Part shown: piece after piece, positions 1 to 9,009 of the stretch
Numbering within the stretch: position 1 is the stretch's first letter
Layout: the number at the start of each line of letters is the position of its first letter
NCBI GenBank assembly: GCA_020201435.1
Contig: JAIVGS010000192.1
Location: 1-36,449 of the forward strand
DNA length: 36,449 bases
Direction: 5' to 3'
From: Myxococcales bacterium
Lineage (GTDB): Bacteria > Myxococcota > Myxococcia > Myxococcales > 40CM-4-68-19
Notes under the pieces: model-generated
Databases searched by the model: none
Seen by the model: the letters and a program-made list of their open reading frames with translations, nothing else
Told to the model about the DNA's origin: nothing
Translations under genes and position numbers: made by a program

Positions 1-668
1 AGTCCGTACGAGGACGTGATCAGCACCACCCCCCGATGTCCGCTCTCGGTGTCGAGCGTGAAGAGCACCCCGGAGGCCGCCTTGTCCGAGCGGACCATCT
101 TCTGCACGCCGACGCTGAGCGCGATCTCGAGATGATCGAATCCCATGTCGGCCCGATACGAGATCGCGCGAGCGGTGAAGAGGCTGGCGAAGCAGCTGCG
201 CACCTTGTCGAGCAGCGCCTCGGCGCCGCGCACGTTGAGATACGTGTCCTGCTGACCGGCGAACGAGGCGCCCGGCAGATCCTCGGCGGTGGCCGAGGAG
301 CGGACCGCGACGTCGGTGTCGCCGTCGGAAAATCGCGCCGAAAGCGTCTGGTACGCGGCGATCGCCTCGTCGGCGATCTCGCGAGGCACCTCGGCCGACG
401 TGATCAGCCTGCGGATCTCCCCGCTTCGCGCGACCAGCGCCTGCACGTCGTCCTTGCCGATTCCGTCGAGGAGCTCGCGGATGCGCGCGTCGAGACCGGC
501 CGTCCGGATGAAATGCCGGTAGGCTTCGGCGGTGATCGCGAATCCGTCCGGGACGCGAATCCCGAGCGGCGACAGCTCGCGGATCATCTCTCCCAGCGAG
601 GAAACCTTGCCGCCGACCAGGCCGACGTCGTTCAAACCGACTTCCGCAAACCACCGGACGAAGCGCAT
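1..668 (-). CDS. ppsA: Phosphoenolpyruvate synthase / PEP-utilising dikinase, N-terminal part (runs off the left edge)
   Basis: Reverse-strand translation MRFVRWFAEVGLNDVGLVGGKVSSLGEMIRELSPLGIRVPDGFAITAEAYRHFI...VAVRSSATAEDLPGASFAGQQDTYLNVRG, the typical PPDK/PEP synthase N-terminal domain; start codon at 668. Confidence 0.92.
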   Translation of the reverse strand, partial: MRFVRWFAEVGLNDVGLVGGKVSSLGEMIRELSPLGIRVPDGFAITAEAYRHFIRTAGLDARIRELLDGIGKDDVQALVARSGEIRRLITSAEVPREIADEAIAAYQTLSARFSDGDTDVAVRSSATAEDLPGASFAGQQDTYLNVRGAEALLDKVRSCFASLFTARAISYRADMGFDHLEIALSVGVQKMVRSDKAASGVLFTLDTESGHRGVVLITSSYG

Positions 669-770
669 GGGACTGCCTCCCGGCGGCAATCTGCACATAC
701 GCACGTCGCGGTGCAGCATTCGTCATCTGCACGACAGCTTTTTTGTGCTATCGGAGTCAGTCGACGGAAT

Positions 771-2039
771 TCATCGCTGAGTGGCGGACCGGACGATCTC
801 TTCGATTCTCGACAGTGCCAGATCGATCTGCGCCTGCGGCGGGCCGAAGGAAAACCGGGTGTAGCTCCGGAACCGCGAGGCGCGGCGGCTGCGACGCTTT
901 CCCGGATTGACGTCGAAGAACTCGCCGGGAACGGTGATCACTTTCCTCGCCAGCGCCGCGCGGAAAAAACCCATCCCGTCGTTCAGCGGCGGCGGCAGGC
1001 TGGAGAGGTTTCCCCAGACGTAGAAGGTGCCGTCGGGAGCGCGATCGGGCCGGATTCCGATGCGCTCGAGCCGAGCGATCATCTTCTCGCGCTTGTCGCG
1101 GAACGCGGCGTGGATCGCCGTCGTCTCCTGTTTGACGACCTCGTCGCTCATCAACGAAATCGCCGCGCGCTGCAGCGGGCGCGATCCGCCGCCGTCGAGG
1201 AACGATCCCGCGCTGGCGACCGCTTCGATCACTTTCGCAGGACCGACCGTCCAGGTCACGCGCCAGCCGGGATACCGCCAGTTCTTGGTGAGCCCGTCGA
1301 AGAGGACGACCGGATCCCGGTTGACGTCCTCGACGTAGCGCGCCGCGCTCTCGATCGGAAGCTGCCCCGGGCGGCCGGTCCAGATGTAGTGCGAGTAGAA
1401 TTCGTCGATCAAGAGCGAGCAGTCCTGCTCGCGCGCGGTCCCCACCCAGCGCGACAATTCGTCGCCTTGGACGAGCTTGCCGGTGGGATTGCAGGGGTTG
1501 CTCAACAGAAGCGCCGACAAGCCGCGGCCCTGGATCTCCTTCTTCAGATCGTCGGGCGTGAACGCGTATCCGCGATCGCCCTCGAGCAGGATCGGGATCG
1601 CGGTGAACGCCTTGAAGACGTCGAGCAGCTCTTCGTATGCGGTGTAGTCGGGAAGGAAGTGGCCGAGGTTGACGTGGCCGAGCGACGCCGCCGCCCGCGT
1701 CAGCGCCGCGCGGCCGCCGCCGCAGATGCTGACGTTGTCCGCGCCGTACTGCGACGGCAGGCCCTTCCGGTAGAGACGGTTGTAGAGCGAGGCGACCGAC
1801 TCGCGCAGCTCCCACAGCCCCGGCACCGGCGCGTATTCCTGATCGTCGACCCGTACCGCGACCTCGTGCATGCGCGGCGGCGCGCCCGGCAGCTCGCCGG
1901 TCTCGGGCTGGCCCTGGCCGAGGTTGCACCAGTCCGGATCGCTGCTCCGATAACCGAGCTTGTGCGCTTCCGACGTGACGTAGATGACGCCGGTCCGCGG
2001 CACCGCGCGAAACGCGGGAATGGTGAAATCGTCGCTCAT
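771..2039 (-). CDS. Pyridoxal-phosphate aminotransferase, class I/II
   Basis: LLLSNPCNPTGKLV, LLIDEFYSHYIW and FDGLTKNWRYPGWRVTW motifs; start MSDDFTIPAFRAV. Confidence 0.88.
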   Translation of the reverse strand: MSDDFTIPAFRAVPRTGVIYVTSEAHKLGYRSSDPDWCNLGQGQPETGELPGAPPRMHEVAVRVDDQEYAPVPGLWELRESVASLYNRLYRKGLPSQYGADNVSICGGGRAALTRAAASLGHVNLGHFLPDYTAYEELLDVFKAFTAIPILLEGDRGYAFTPDDLKKEIQGRGLSALLLSNPCNPTGKLVQGDELSRWVGTAREQDCSLLIDEFYSHYIWTGRPGQLPIESAARYVEDVNRDPVVLFDGLTKNWRYPGWRVTWTVGPAKVIEAVASAGSFLDGGGSRPLQRAAISLMSDEVVKQETTAIHAAFRDKREKMIARLERIGIRPDRAPDGTFYVWGNLSSLPPPLNDGMGFFRAALARKVITVPGEFFDVNPGKRRSRRASRFRSYTRFSFGPPQAQIDLALSRIEEIVRSATQR

Positions 2040-2040
2040 C

Positions 2041-2421
2041 TCAGCCGCACGACGACAGCGAGCGGCAGGAGGCGCCCGAGCAGGTCTCCTCGACGCCGCA
2101 GAGATGCGCGCATCCACCGCAGTTCAGACGATCGCTCTGCAGATCGTAGCAGGAGCCGTTGCAATCGGTGAGATTGGCTGCGCACGCGCTGCCGCACTTT
2201 CCCGCGGAGCACTTCTGTCCGTCGGCGCACGGGGTGCCGCAGCTTTCGCAGTTGTGGAACGTGTCGTTGACGCAGTTGCCGCCGCAGAGGACGCAGCGCT
2301 GCAGGCACTGGTGGCTGGTGCAATAGAAGCCCTGCGGGCAGTCGCCGTCGCTGCCGCACACGTAGAGGCACGGCTGTTCGCAGGCAGCGAGCGCGAGAAG
2401 CAATGCGAATGCGAGCCGCAC
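2041..2421 (-). CDS. Cysteine-rich putative lipoprotein
   Basis: MRLAFALLLALAAC lipobox followed by a Cys-rich tail (CGSDGDCPQGFYC, CGGNCVNDTFHNCESCGTPC). Confidence 0.75.
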   Translation of the reverse strand: MRLAFALLLALAACEQPCLYVCGSDGDCPQGFYCTSHQCLQRCVLCGGNCVNDTFHNCESCGTPCADGQKCSAGKCGSACAANLTDCNGSCYDLQSDRLNCGGCAHLCGVEETCSGASCRSLSSCG

Positions 2422-2438
2422 GTGCGACGTGTATCACG

Positions 2439-4922
2439 TCATCGCCGGTAGCGCGGAAGCCGTACTCCTTGCGACAGCGCCGGCTCGAAGAGATCGCCCA
2501 GCTGCCGCAGCCGATCCGGCATCGTCCGCAGGTTGAACGCCTTCGGATCGAGCCCCGGCTTTACTTCGCTCCAGCGCAGCGGCGCCGAGACCGGCGCTCC
2601 TTGCGCGCCGCGCAGCGAATACGGCGCGATCACCGTCTTCCCGTATCCGTTCTGCATGCAGTCGAAGTACAGCCGGCCGCGGCGCTGCGACAGCGATCGC
2701 TCGAGGGTGACGCTGGGGAGCTGTTTCGCGATCGTCTCGCCGACCTGGAGCGCGAACGCCTGCGCGTCGTCGAAGGTGTGGCCTTTCGCGAGCGGAACGT
2801 AGATGTGGAGGCCGCGCTTGCCGGTCGTCTTCGGCACGCTCGGCAGCCCGAGCCGATCGAACATTCCCTGCAGGATCTGCGCGACCTCGATCGCCTGTTC
2901 GATGTCCTTTCCCTCCGCGGGATCGAGGTCGAACACGACCCAGTCCGGCTGGGTCAGGCTGTGCGCACGCGAGTGCCAGGCGTGGATCTCGAGCACCGAA
3001 TTCTGCGCCAGCCAGCGCAGCGCGTCGACGCTGTCGGCGACCAGGTGCTTGACCGGCTTCGCCTTGGTGCGCGCGGGCGTCTCGACGAGAGTCATCCACT
3101 CTTCGGCCATTGCGCCGACGTCCTGCTGGAACCACTTCGATCTCTCGATTCCCTGGTTCCAGTGCACCAGGGCGAGCGGCCTCTCGTGAAGCGCCCGGAG
3201 GAGCGCCGGCGCAACCGCTTCGTAATAGACAGCCACGTCCGCTTTGGTGATCTTGTCCTTCGGAAAGAGAAGTCTTCCCGGATTCGACAATTGGATCTGC
3301 GGCTTTTTGCCTGAGGCCTGAGGCCTGAGGCCCGAGGCCTTCTCCCTCACGCACTCTTCCGGTTTCTTGTCTGCCCTGAGCCCCTGAAAAGCGGGATGAC
3401 GGAGTTTTCCGTCGGACGTCCACTCGGTGAAGCGGACCTGCGCGACGAGGCGCGGAGCGACCCAGTGCGCGTCGCGCATGCGCGGAGCGCCGCGCGCAAC
3501 GGGCGTATCGACGAGATCTTTCGATAATTCCTTTTTCAATCCGGCGCGTTGTTTCGAGCTGAATCCCGTCCCGACCTTGCCGGCGAATTCGTATCCTCCG
3601 CGGCCGTCCGCGACGGCGAGCAACAGCGCGCCGAGAGACCCCGACGCGTTGCCCTTCCCCGGCGTCCACCCGACGATCGCGAGCTCCTGGTTCGCCTGCG
3701 CCTTGAGCTTCAGCCACTCGCGCGATCGGCCCTTTTCGTACAGCGATCCCGGGGCCTTCAGGATCAATCCTTCCAGGCCCCGCGCGCGCATGGCTTCCAG
3801 CGCCTCCGGGATCGCGCCGGGAACTTCTTCGGCGATGCGAAGCTCCGGCGGCGCGTTGGACAGCAGGCTGTGCAACAGGTCCCGGCGCTCCTGCAGCGGC
3901 CGTCGGCGCAGATCCTCGCCGTCGAGCCGCAGCACGTCGAACGCGAAGAGCACCGCGTCCTCGTCGCGGCCCTGCTGGATCAACTCGAACCGCGGCACGC
4001 CCTCGGCGTCGAGCACGCAAACTTCGCCGTCGATCACCGCGTCGCCGACGACGATCTGCGAAAGCGCCCGCGCGACGCGCGGAAACCGCGCCGAGAGGTC
4101 GAGCGCATTGCGCGTCCACATCGCCAGCCGTCCGTTGGAGAGCGCGGACAGCGCGCGATAGCCGTCGTACTTCACCTCGGCGATCCACTTTCCCGGCGGC
4201 GCCTCGTCGACCAGCGTCGCGAGCATCGGCGGCATGTATCCGGCGAGGATCGCGTCCGGCGCCGCGCGCGGCGCTCGCAGCTTCCCGCTTCGCTCCGGGC
4301 CGCGGGTCGCGATCCGCCCGCTCACCACCGACTCCGGTCGCTCGGCGATCACGTCGTACGCCGGGTTTTCCGCCCCGTCCTTCGCCTTGAACATCAACCA
4401 CTGCGCCTTGCCCGGTGCACCGCCATGCGTCCGCACCAGGTGCCACTGCCCGCGCAGCTTGTGCCCTTCGAACTGCACGACGATGTGGCCCTTCTTGCGC
4501 TGTTGCGAGAGCTGGCCCGGCGGCACCGAATCGCAGATGCCGTTGTCCCAGATCAGCGAATCGCCCGCGCCATATTCGCCGTCGGGAATCCGCCCTTCGA
4601 AGCTGCCGTACTCGAGCGGATGGTCCTCGGTCTGGATCGCGAGACGCTTCTGCGCGGGATCGTAGCTCGGCCCCTTGGGGACCGACCAGGAGGCCAGTGC
4701 GTCGTCCATCTCCAGCCGCACGTCGTAGTGGAGCCGCGTCGCGTCATGCTTGTGCACCACGAAGCCGGGCTTGTCGTGCTCCGGCGCCGCGCCCGGCGCC
4801 GGCTCGTTGGTGATCGAGAAGTCGCGCTTCGCGCGATACTCGTCGAGGTTTCGCCGCAGCGGCGCGCTCTTCGAAGGCTTGCGAGAGGCCATGCGTTTGC
4901 CCGACTTGCGCGGAACCGGCAT
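2439..4922 (-). CDS. ligD: Multifunctional DNA ligase D (3'-phosphoesterase, ATP ligase and polymerase domains)
   Basis: N-terminal FVVHKHDATRLHYDVRLEMDDALASWSVPKGPS (PE domain), central EVKYDGYRALSAL (ligase KxDG motif), C-terminal VVFDLDPAEGKD...LHIYVPL (Pol domain). A TTG at 4928 is an alternative start. Confidence 0.95.
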   Translation of the reverse strand: MPVPRKSGKRMASRKPSKSAPLRRNLDEYRAKRDFSITNEPAPGAAPEHDKPGFVVHKHDATRLHYDVRLEMDDALASWSVPKGPSYDPAQKRLAIQTEDHPLEYGSFEGRIPDGEYGAGDSLIWDNGICDSVPPGQLSQQRKKGHIVVQFEGHKLRGQWHLVRTHGGAPGKAQWLMFKAKDGAENPAYDVIAERPESVVSGRIATRGPERSGKLRAPRAAPDAILAGYMPPMLATLVDEAPPGKWIAEVKYDGYRALSALSNGRLAMWTRNALDLSARFPRVARALSQIVVGDAVIDGEVCVLDAEGVPRFELIQQGRDEDAVLFAFDVLRLDGEDLRRRPLQERRDLLHSLLSNAPPELRIAEEVPGAIPEALEAMRARGLEGLILKAPGSLYEKGRSREWLKLKAQANQELAIVGWTPGKGNASGSLGALLLAVADGRGGYEFAGKVGTGFSSKQRAGLKKELSKDLVDTPVARGAPRMRDAHWVAPRLVAQVRFTEWTSDGKLRHPAFQGLRADKKPEECVREKASGLRPQASGKKPQIQLSNPGRLLFPKDKITKADVAVYYEAVAPALLRALHERPLALVHWNQGIERSKWFQQDVGAMAEEWMTLVETPARTKAKPVKHLVADSVDALRWLAQNSVLEIHAWHSRAHSLTQPDWVVFDLDPAEGKDIEQAIEVAQILQGMFDRLGLPSVPKTTGKRGLHIYVPLAKGHTFDDAQAFALQVGETIAKQLPSVTLERSLSQRRGRLYFDCMQNGYGKTVIAPYSLRGAQGAPVSAPLRWSEVKPGLDPKAFNLRTMPDRLRQLGDLFEPALSQGVRLPRYRR
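3310..3339. repeat. Heptanucleotide tract (CCTGAGG)x3-CCCGAGG-CC inside the ligD linker
   Basis: Read directly: cctgaggcctgaggcctgaggcccgaggcc. Confidence 0.95.
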
Positions 4923-4940
4923 GCGCAAACGGTCGGCATG

Positions 4941-5753
4941 CTAGCGCAGGAATGCCAGCAGAAGCTCGTTGACGCGGTCCGCGGCCTCGGCGTGGACCCA
5001 GTGGCCCGCCTCGGCGATCCGCTCGACCCGCGCGTTCGGAACCCACCGCGGATCCGGTTCCGCGAGCTCCTTCCCCAGCCATCGATCGCGCTCGCCCCAG
5101 AGGACCAGGACCGGCGCTTCGATCGCCCGCCACCGCAGCGAGGGATGGCGCAGCGCGGCCCGGTAATAATGAATCGGCGGAGATCGATCGCGAACGCTCT
5201 GCACGATGATCTCGATCTCGTCCGGCGTGTGGATCTTGCGGTACAGGCGCCGCAGCGCCTCGTCGGTCATGAAACGCTCGGGGAAAAAAGGAAGCTGGAA
5301 GAAAAAGATGTACCAGCTCTTTCGCAACTGCCGCGGGGTCCAGAGCCGCCGCAACACCCGCTGCGGGTGGGGGATGTTGAGCTGCGCGAGCCGCCGCACG
5401 CGCTCGGGACGCCACATCGCGACGTACCAGGCGACGTAGCCGCCCCAGTCGTGTCCGACGACGTCGGCGCGATCGCGACCGAGCGCCTCGATCAGCGACG
5501 CCACGTCGCCGACGAGATGCTTCATTCGATACGAGTCGACTCCGCGCGGTTTGTCCGATCCACCGTATCCGCGCAGATCGGGGGCGACCGCGCGGAATCC
5601 GGCCGCCGCCAGCGCGGGAAGCTGCCTGCGCCAGGAGATCCGGCAATCGGGAAATCCGTGCAGGAGCAGGACCAGCGGCCCGTCGCGCGTACCCATCGCG
5701 TCGCAGCGCATGCGCACTCCGCCCGCCTGCACGTCGAGCTCTTCGAGGGTCAA
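4941..5753 (-). CDS. Alpha/beta hydrolase (epoxide hydrolase-like)
   Basis: LLLHGFPDCRISWRRQLPALAAAGFRAVAPDLRGYGGSDKP, VVGHDWGGYVAW nucleophile elbow, AGHWVHAEAADRVNELL. Confidence 0.9.
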   Translation of the reverse strand: MTLEELDVQAGGVRMRCDAMGTRDGPLVLLLHGFPDCRISWRRQLPALAAAGFRAVAPDLRGYGGSDKPRGVDSYRMKHLVGDVASLIEALGRDRADVVGHDWGGYVAWYVAMWRPERVRRLAQLNIPHPQRVLRRLWTPRQLRKSWYIFFFQLPFFPERFMTDEALRRLYRKIHTPDEIEIIVQSVRDRSPPIHYYRAALRHPSLRWRAIEAPVLVLWGERDRWLGKELAEPDPRWVPNARVERIAEAGHWVHAEAADRVNELLLAFLR

Positions 5754-7774
5754 CGATTGCGCCGTCGTGGCGCGAGAAGACCAAGCATCAGCATCGCGAT
5801 CAAGTCTGCCGCCGAAGCGCTGTCGCAGCCGGTCCGGCTGAGCGCGACCGGCGCGAACTCGACGTGGACCGTCGCCGCGATCGTCGCGCCGCTGCCCCGC
5901 GTCGCGGTCACGATCAGATCGTTCGGACCGAGCCGCAGCGGCGCCATGACGCTGAACGCGCCCGACGAATCGAAGTCGACCTGTTCGTCGCCGATGCGGA
6001 GCGAGTGGAGATCGGGCACCTCGGCGACGCCGCTGACCAGCACCGTGTCGGTGTCGATCGTCGATCCTTCGTCAGGCGTGTCGATTCGGATGTGCGGCGC
6101 GGGCGGCGGCGAATCCGGGGCCGGCTTGTGCACGATCAGATCGACGGTCACCACCTTCCCGGCAGGGATCGTCACGTTCTGCGAAAGCGGCAGAAAACCC
6201 TCGGCGTCGACCGAGAGCGCGTATGTTCCCGGCGCGGCCCCGATCGCGTAGCTGCCGTCGATGGCGGTGACGGTGTGGACGCTTCCGGTGGCGAGCGAGA
6301 CGGCAGCGTTCGCAACCGGGCCGTCCGCCGAGCTCACCCGCCCCTGGACTCCGGTCTGCGGCGGCGCATAGGTGACGTGAATCGCGGCGGTGCCGACGCC
6401 GCCGGAATTCGTCGCGCTCGCCGCGATCGTGTTCGGGCCGAGGACCAGCGCGACCGCGGCCGCGAACGCGCCGTTCGAGACCGCGACGACCTGGCCATTC
6501 ACCTTCGCGCTGGTCACCGTCGCGTCGCTCACCGTCCCACGGACCGTCGCCGGCGACGAGTCGAGCGTGCCGCCATCCAGAGGCTGTGTGATCTTCAACA
6601 CTGGCGGCGACCCCACCGTCGGACCGCCGCCGCCCGTGACGAGGTCCATGTAGTGCGCCCAATCCCAGTAGCAGGCGACGTTGTTGTGCCAGGTGGGATT
6701 GCCCGCCCACGAATCGCACGGATCGTGATGATTGCTCGCGCCGCCGTACCAGCCGGCGTGGTTCGGATCGGGCACTTCGTAGTGGCCGATGATGTGCGAC
6801 CGATCGCGCGGCACGCCGTACGTCGAAGTCAGCCAGCGCACCAGCGCCGCCGACGAGCGGTACATCGCCTCGGTGTACCAGGTGTAGCCGGTATGGGCGT
6901 ACCCCTCGTGCTCGATGCCGATCGCGTGCTGGTTCACCGTCCAGTTGCCGGCGTGCCACGCGGTGTCGCTGTCGTGCACCTGTTGGCTGATCTCGCCGTC
7001 GCTGGAGCGGACGTCGAAGTGCGCGCTGGCTTGCGCGGAGGGATTCTGGAACCAGGCGATCGATCCCGCGTAACTGCCCTCCATGTCGTGGATGACGATG
7101 GTGGTGATCGTGTTTCCGCCGCGTCCCGGCGTGTAGTTGCTCGTCGACGCCGGCACGAAGGCGACGCACGCGCCGTTCGGGCAGTACTCGCCGGAGAGAT
7201 CCTGCTCGATCGCGCCCCAGACCGTACGCGCCGAGGCGTCGTACTCCTGCGGAAGAAGGCGGACGAGCTCGCCCCCGGCATCGATCGCGAGTCCATCGCG
7301 GAGCACGCGATACACCTGCGACGCGTACGAATCCGCGGTGCGCGCGTCCTCCACGCCGGACATCCGCATCACCGCCATCCACCAGTCGCCGAGGCGGCGC
7401 TCGTCGAGATCGTGAAATTGCCCGAAGAGCGATTCGGCTTCCGCGCGGAGCAGAGCAGCGCCTCCTCGCGCATTTGCAAACGGATCGGTCCGCAGCGCCT
7501 CCGTCGAAAGCCCGGTCAACCGCGCCGCGCGCGCCAGCGATCGCGACGGCGGCGCGTCGTCCCGATCGATCAGGTGCAGCAGGCCGTACCCGCCGTCCGG
7601 TGACGGCGCGTTCATGGTCAGGCGCGAATCGACGTACGCCATCGCGATCAGGAGCGGTCGCGGCACGCCTTCGAGATCGGCCGCGCGCTCGAGTCTCTGC
7701 TGCAGGCTCGACGGCGGCCGCGGCTGCTCCGCGCAGGAGATCGCCAGCAACGCTGCGAGGGCCCGAGCGCGCAT
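5750..7774 (-). CDS. Lipoprotein N-acetylmuramoyl-L-alanine amidase with lytic-transglycosylase-like N-terminus, Ig-like and carboxypeptidase-regulatory-like domains and a MYXO-CTERM-like tail
   Basis: LAISC lipobox; TTIVIHDMEGSYAGSIAWFQNP...SAHFDV...IGIEHEGY...HIIGHYEVPDPNHAG (Amidase_2); GVQGRVSSADGPVANAAVSL...GSYAIGAAPGTYALSV; C-terminus TGCDSASAADLIAMLMLGLLAPRRRNR. Confidence 0.88.
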   Translation of the reverse strand: MRARALAALLAISCAEQPRPPSSLQQRLERAADLEGVPRPLLIAMAYVDSRLTMNAPSPDGGYGLLHLIDRDDAPPSRSLARAARLTGLSTEALRTDPFANARGGAALLRAEAESLFGQFHDLDERRLGDWWMAVMRMSGVEDARTADSYASQVYRVLRDGLAIDAGGELVRLLPQEYDASARTVWGAIEQDLSGEYCPNGACVAFVPASTSNYTPGRGGNTITTIVIHDMEGSYAGSIAWFQNPSAQASAHFDVRSSDGEISQQVHDSDTAWHAGNWTVNQHAIGIEHEGYAHTGYTWYTEAMYRSSAALVRWLTSTYGVPRDRSHIIGHYEVPDPNHAGWYGGASNHHDPCDSWAGNPTWHNNVACYWDWAHYMDLVTGGGGPTVGSPPVLKITQPLDGGTLDSSPATVRGTVSDATVTSAKVNGQVVAVSNGAFAAAVALVLGPNTIAASATNSGGVGTAAIHVTYAPPQTGVQGRVSSADGPVANAAVSLATGSVHTVTAIDGSYAIGAAPGTYALSVDAEGFLPLSQNVTIPAGKVVTVDLIVHKPAPDSPPPAPHIRIDTPDEGSTIDTDTVLVSGVAEVPDLHSLRIGDEQVDFDSSGAFSVMAPLRLGPNDLIVTATRGSGATIAATVHVEFAPVALSRTGCDSASAADLIAMLMLGLLAPRRRNR

Positions 7775-7840
7775 GCGGGGACGGTACGCTTCGGCTCAGC
7801 GGCTTTCGCCGGTCAAATGACCGACGGATGCCGCACGGCG

Positions 7841-8065
7841 TCACGCCACGTTTTCGTCGGTCGGTTCAGGCACGCAGCATTCGCGGCCCGCTCCGCAGCG
7901 ATTGGCGTGCACGAGGCCGTCGTCCGGCCCCGACGGCGACATCGTCAGCAGGCACCAGTACACGGTCGTGGCATCGTTGCGCAGCGCGAAGAGCGCGCGC
8001 TTGTCGCCGTGCGGAGCGTCGGTCACTTTCGCGCGAAGGTAATGACAGAGCTGTTCGGCGCTCAT
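7841..8065 (-). CDS. Small Cys-containing protein (74 aa) translationally coupled to the FAD subunit
   Basis: ORF MSAEQLCHYLRAKVTDAPHGDKRALFALRNDATTVYWCLLTMSPSGPDDGLVHANRCGAGRECCVPEPTDENVA; 4-bp ATGA overlap with the upstream CDS. Confidence 0.7.
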   Translation of the reverse strand: MSAEQLCHYLRAKVTDAPHGDKRALFALRNDATTVYWCLLTMSPSGPDDGLVHANRCGAGRECCVPEPTDENVA

Positions 8066-9009
8066 GCGACACCTCCGGCGGCGAGCAGCGCGCGCTTCAC
8101 CGCGGTCTGCAACAACGCGATCTTGTATTCGTTGCGCTGCAGCGGTCTCGCGCCCTCGATCGCGGCCTTCGCCGCCTGGACCGCGAGCTGCTCGTCGATC
8201 TTGCGGCCCTTGATCAGCGCTTCCGCTTTCGGCGCGCGCCATGGCACCGGCGCGGCAGCGCCGAGGACGACGCGCGGCTCGGCGCCGGGCGCGACCGCTG
8301 CCTCCGCGAGCGGCCAGTCGAAGGACTGCTTTTCCATCAGCTTGACGTAGGCGGCCTGCCGGATCGGCACGCGCACCTCGACGATCAATTCGCCAGGCTG
8401 CAGCACGTTCTCACGCATGACGTCCCGCTCGGGCCGCACGAAGAAATCGTCGATCGCGACGGTGCGCTCCCCACCGGGTCCTCTCAGCAGCAGCGACGCG
8501 CCGAGCGCGGTCAACGCCGTCGCGGTCCCGCTCGGATGCACGATCGCGCAGAGATCGTTGTCGAACACCGCATGCATCTCGTTCTGGCCGTCGATGGCAA
8601 AGCAGGTCGTGCCGCCCTTGCGGCGGCAGTGGAAGTCCTCCTTGCGGAAGTACCAGCAGCGCGGTCGCTGCGCGATGTTGCCGCCGAGCGTCGCGACGTT
8701 CCGGATCTGCGGCGTCGCCGCGGCGGCGGCAGCGTCGGCGAGCGCGGGGGCGGCCTTGCGAATCCGTGCGTCGTCCGCGATCGTCGCCAGCGTCACCAGC
8801 GGCCCGAGTCGCAGCGCTCCGCCATCGACGTCGACGAAGTCGAGGCCTTGAAGCCGGCGCAGGTTGACCAGCGTCGCCGGCTCGTCGATGTGCTCCTTGA
8901 GACGGTCGCCGACGTCCACGCCGCCGGCCTTGAAGAGCGCGCCTCGCTGGGCACCGGCCGCGATCGCGCTCTGCAGATCTTCCGGCTCGACCCAGGTAAA
9001 CGCTTTCAT
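8062..9009 (-). CDS. Molybdopterin dehydrogenase FAD-binding subunit (PaoB/CoxM family)
   Basis: TLVNLRRLQGLDFVDVDGGALRLGPLVTLATIADDARIRKAAPALADAAAAAATPQIRNVATLGGNIAQRPRCWYFR. Confidence 0.92.
   Translation of the reverse strand: MKAFTWVEPEDLQSAIAAGAQRGALFKAGGVDVGDRLKEHIDEPATLVNLRRLQGLDFVDVDGGALRLGPLVTLATIADDARIRKAAPALADAAAAAATPQIRNVATLGGNIAQRPRCWYFRKEDFHCRRKGGTTCFAIDGQNEMHAVFDNDLCAIVHPSGTATALTALGASLLLRGPGGERTVAIDDFFVRPERDVMRENVLQPGELIVEVRVPIRQAAYVKLMEKQSFDWPLAEAAVAPGAEPRVVLGAAAPVPWRAPKAEALIKGRKIDEQLAVQAAKAAIEGARPLQRNEYKIALLQTAVKRALLAAGGVA

Noticed and set aside
36-2171. 711-aa plus-strand ORF covering the left edge
   Set aside because: Antisense to ppsA and the aminotransferase, which show clear family motifs; low-complexity Arg/Ala-rich translation.
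3549-6251. 900-aa plus-strand ORF across ligD and hydrolase
   Set aside because: Shadow of ligD, the alpha/beta hydrolase and the amidase on the minus strand; no recognisable domain.
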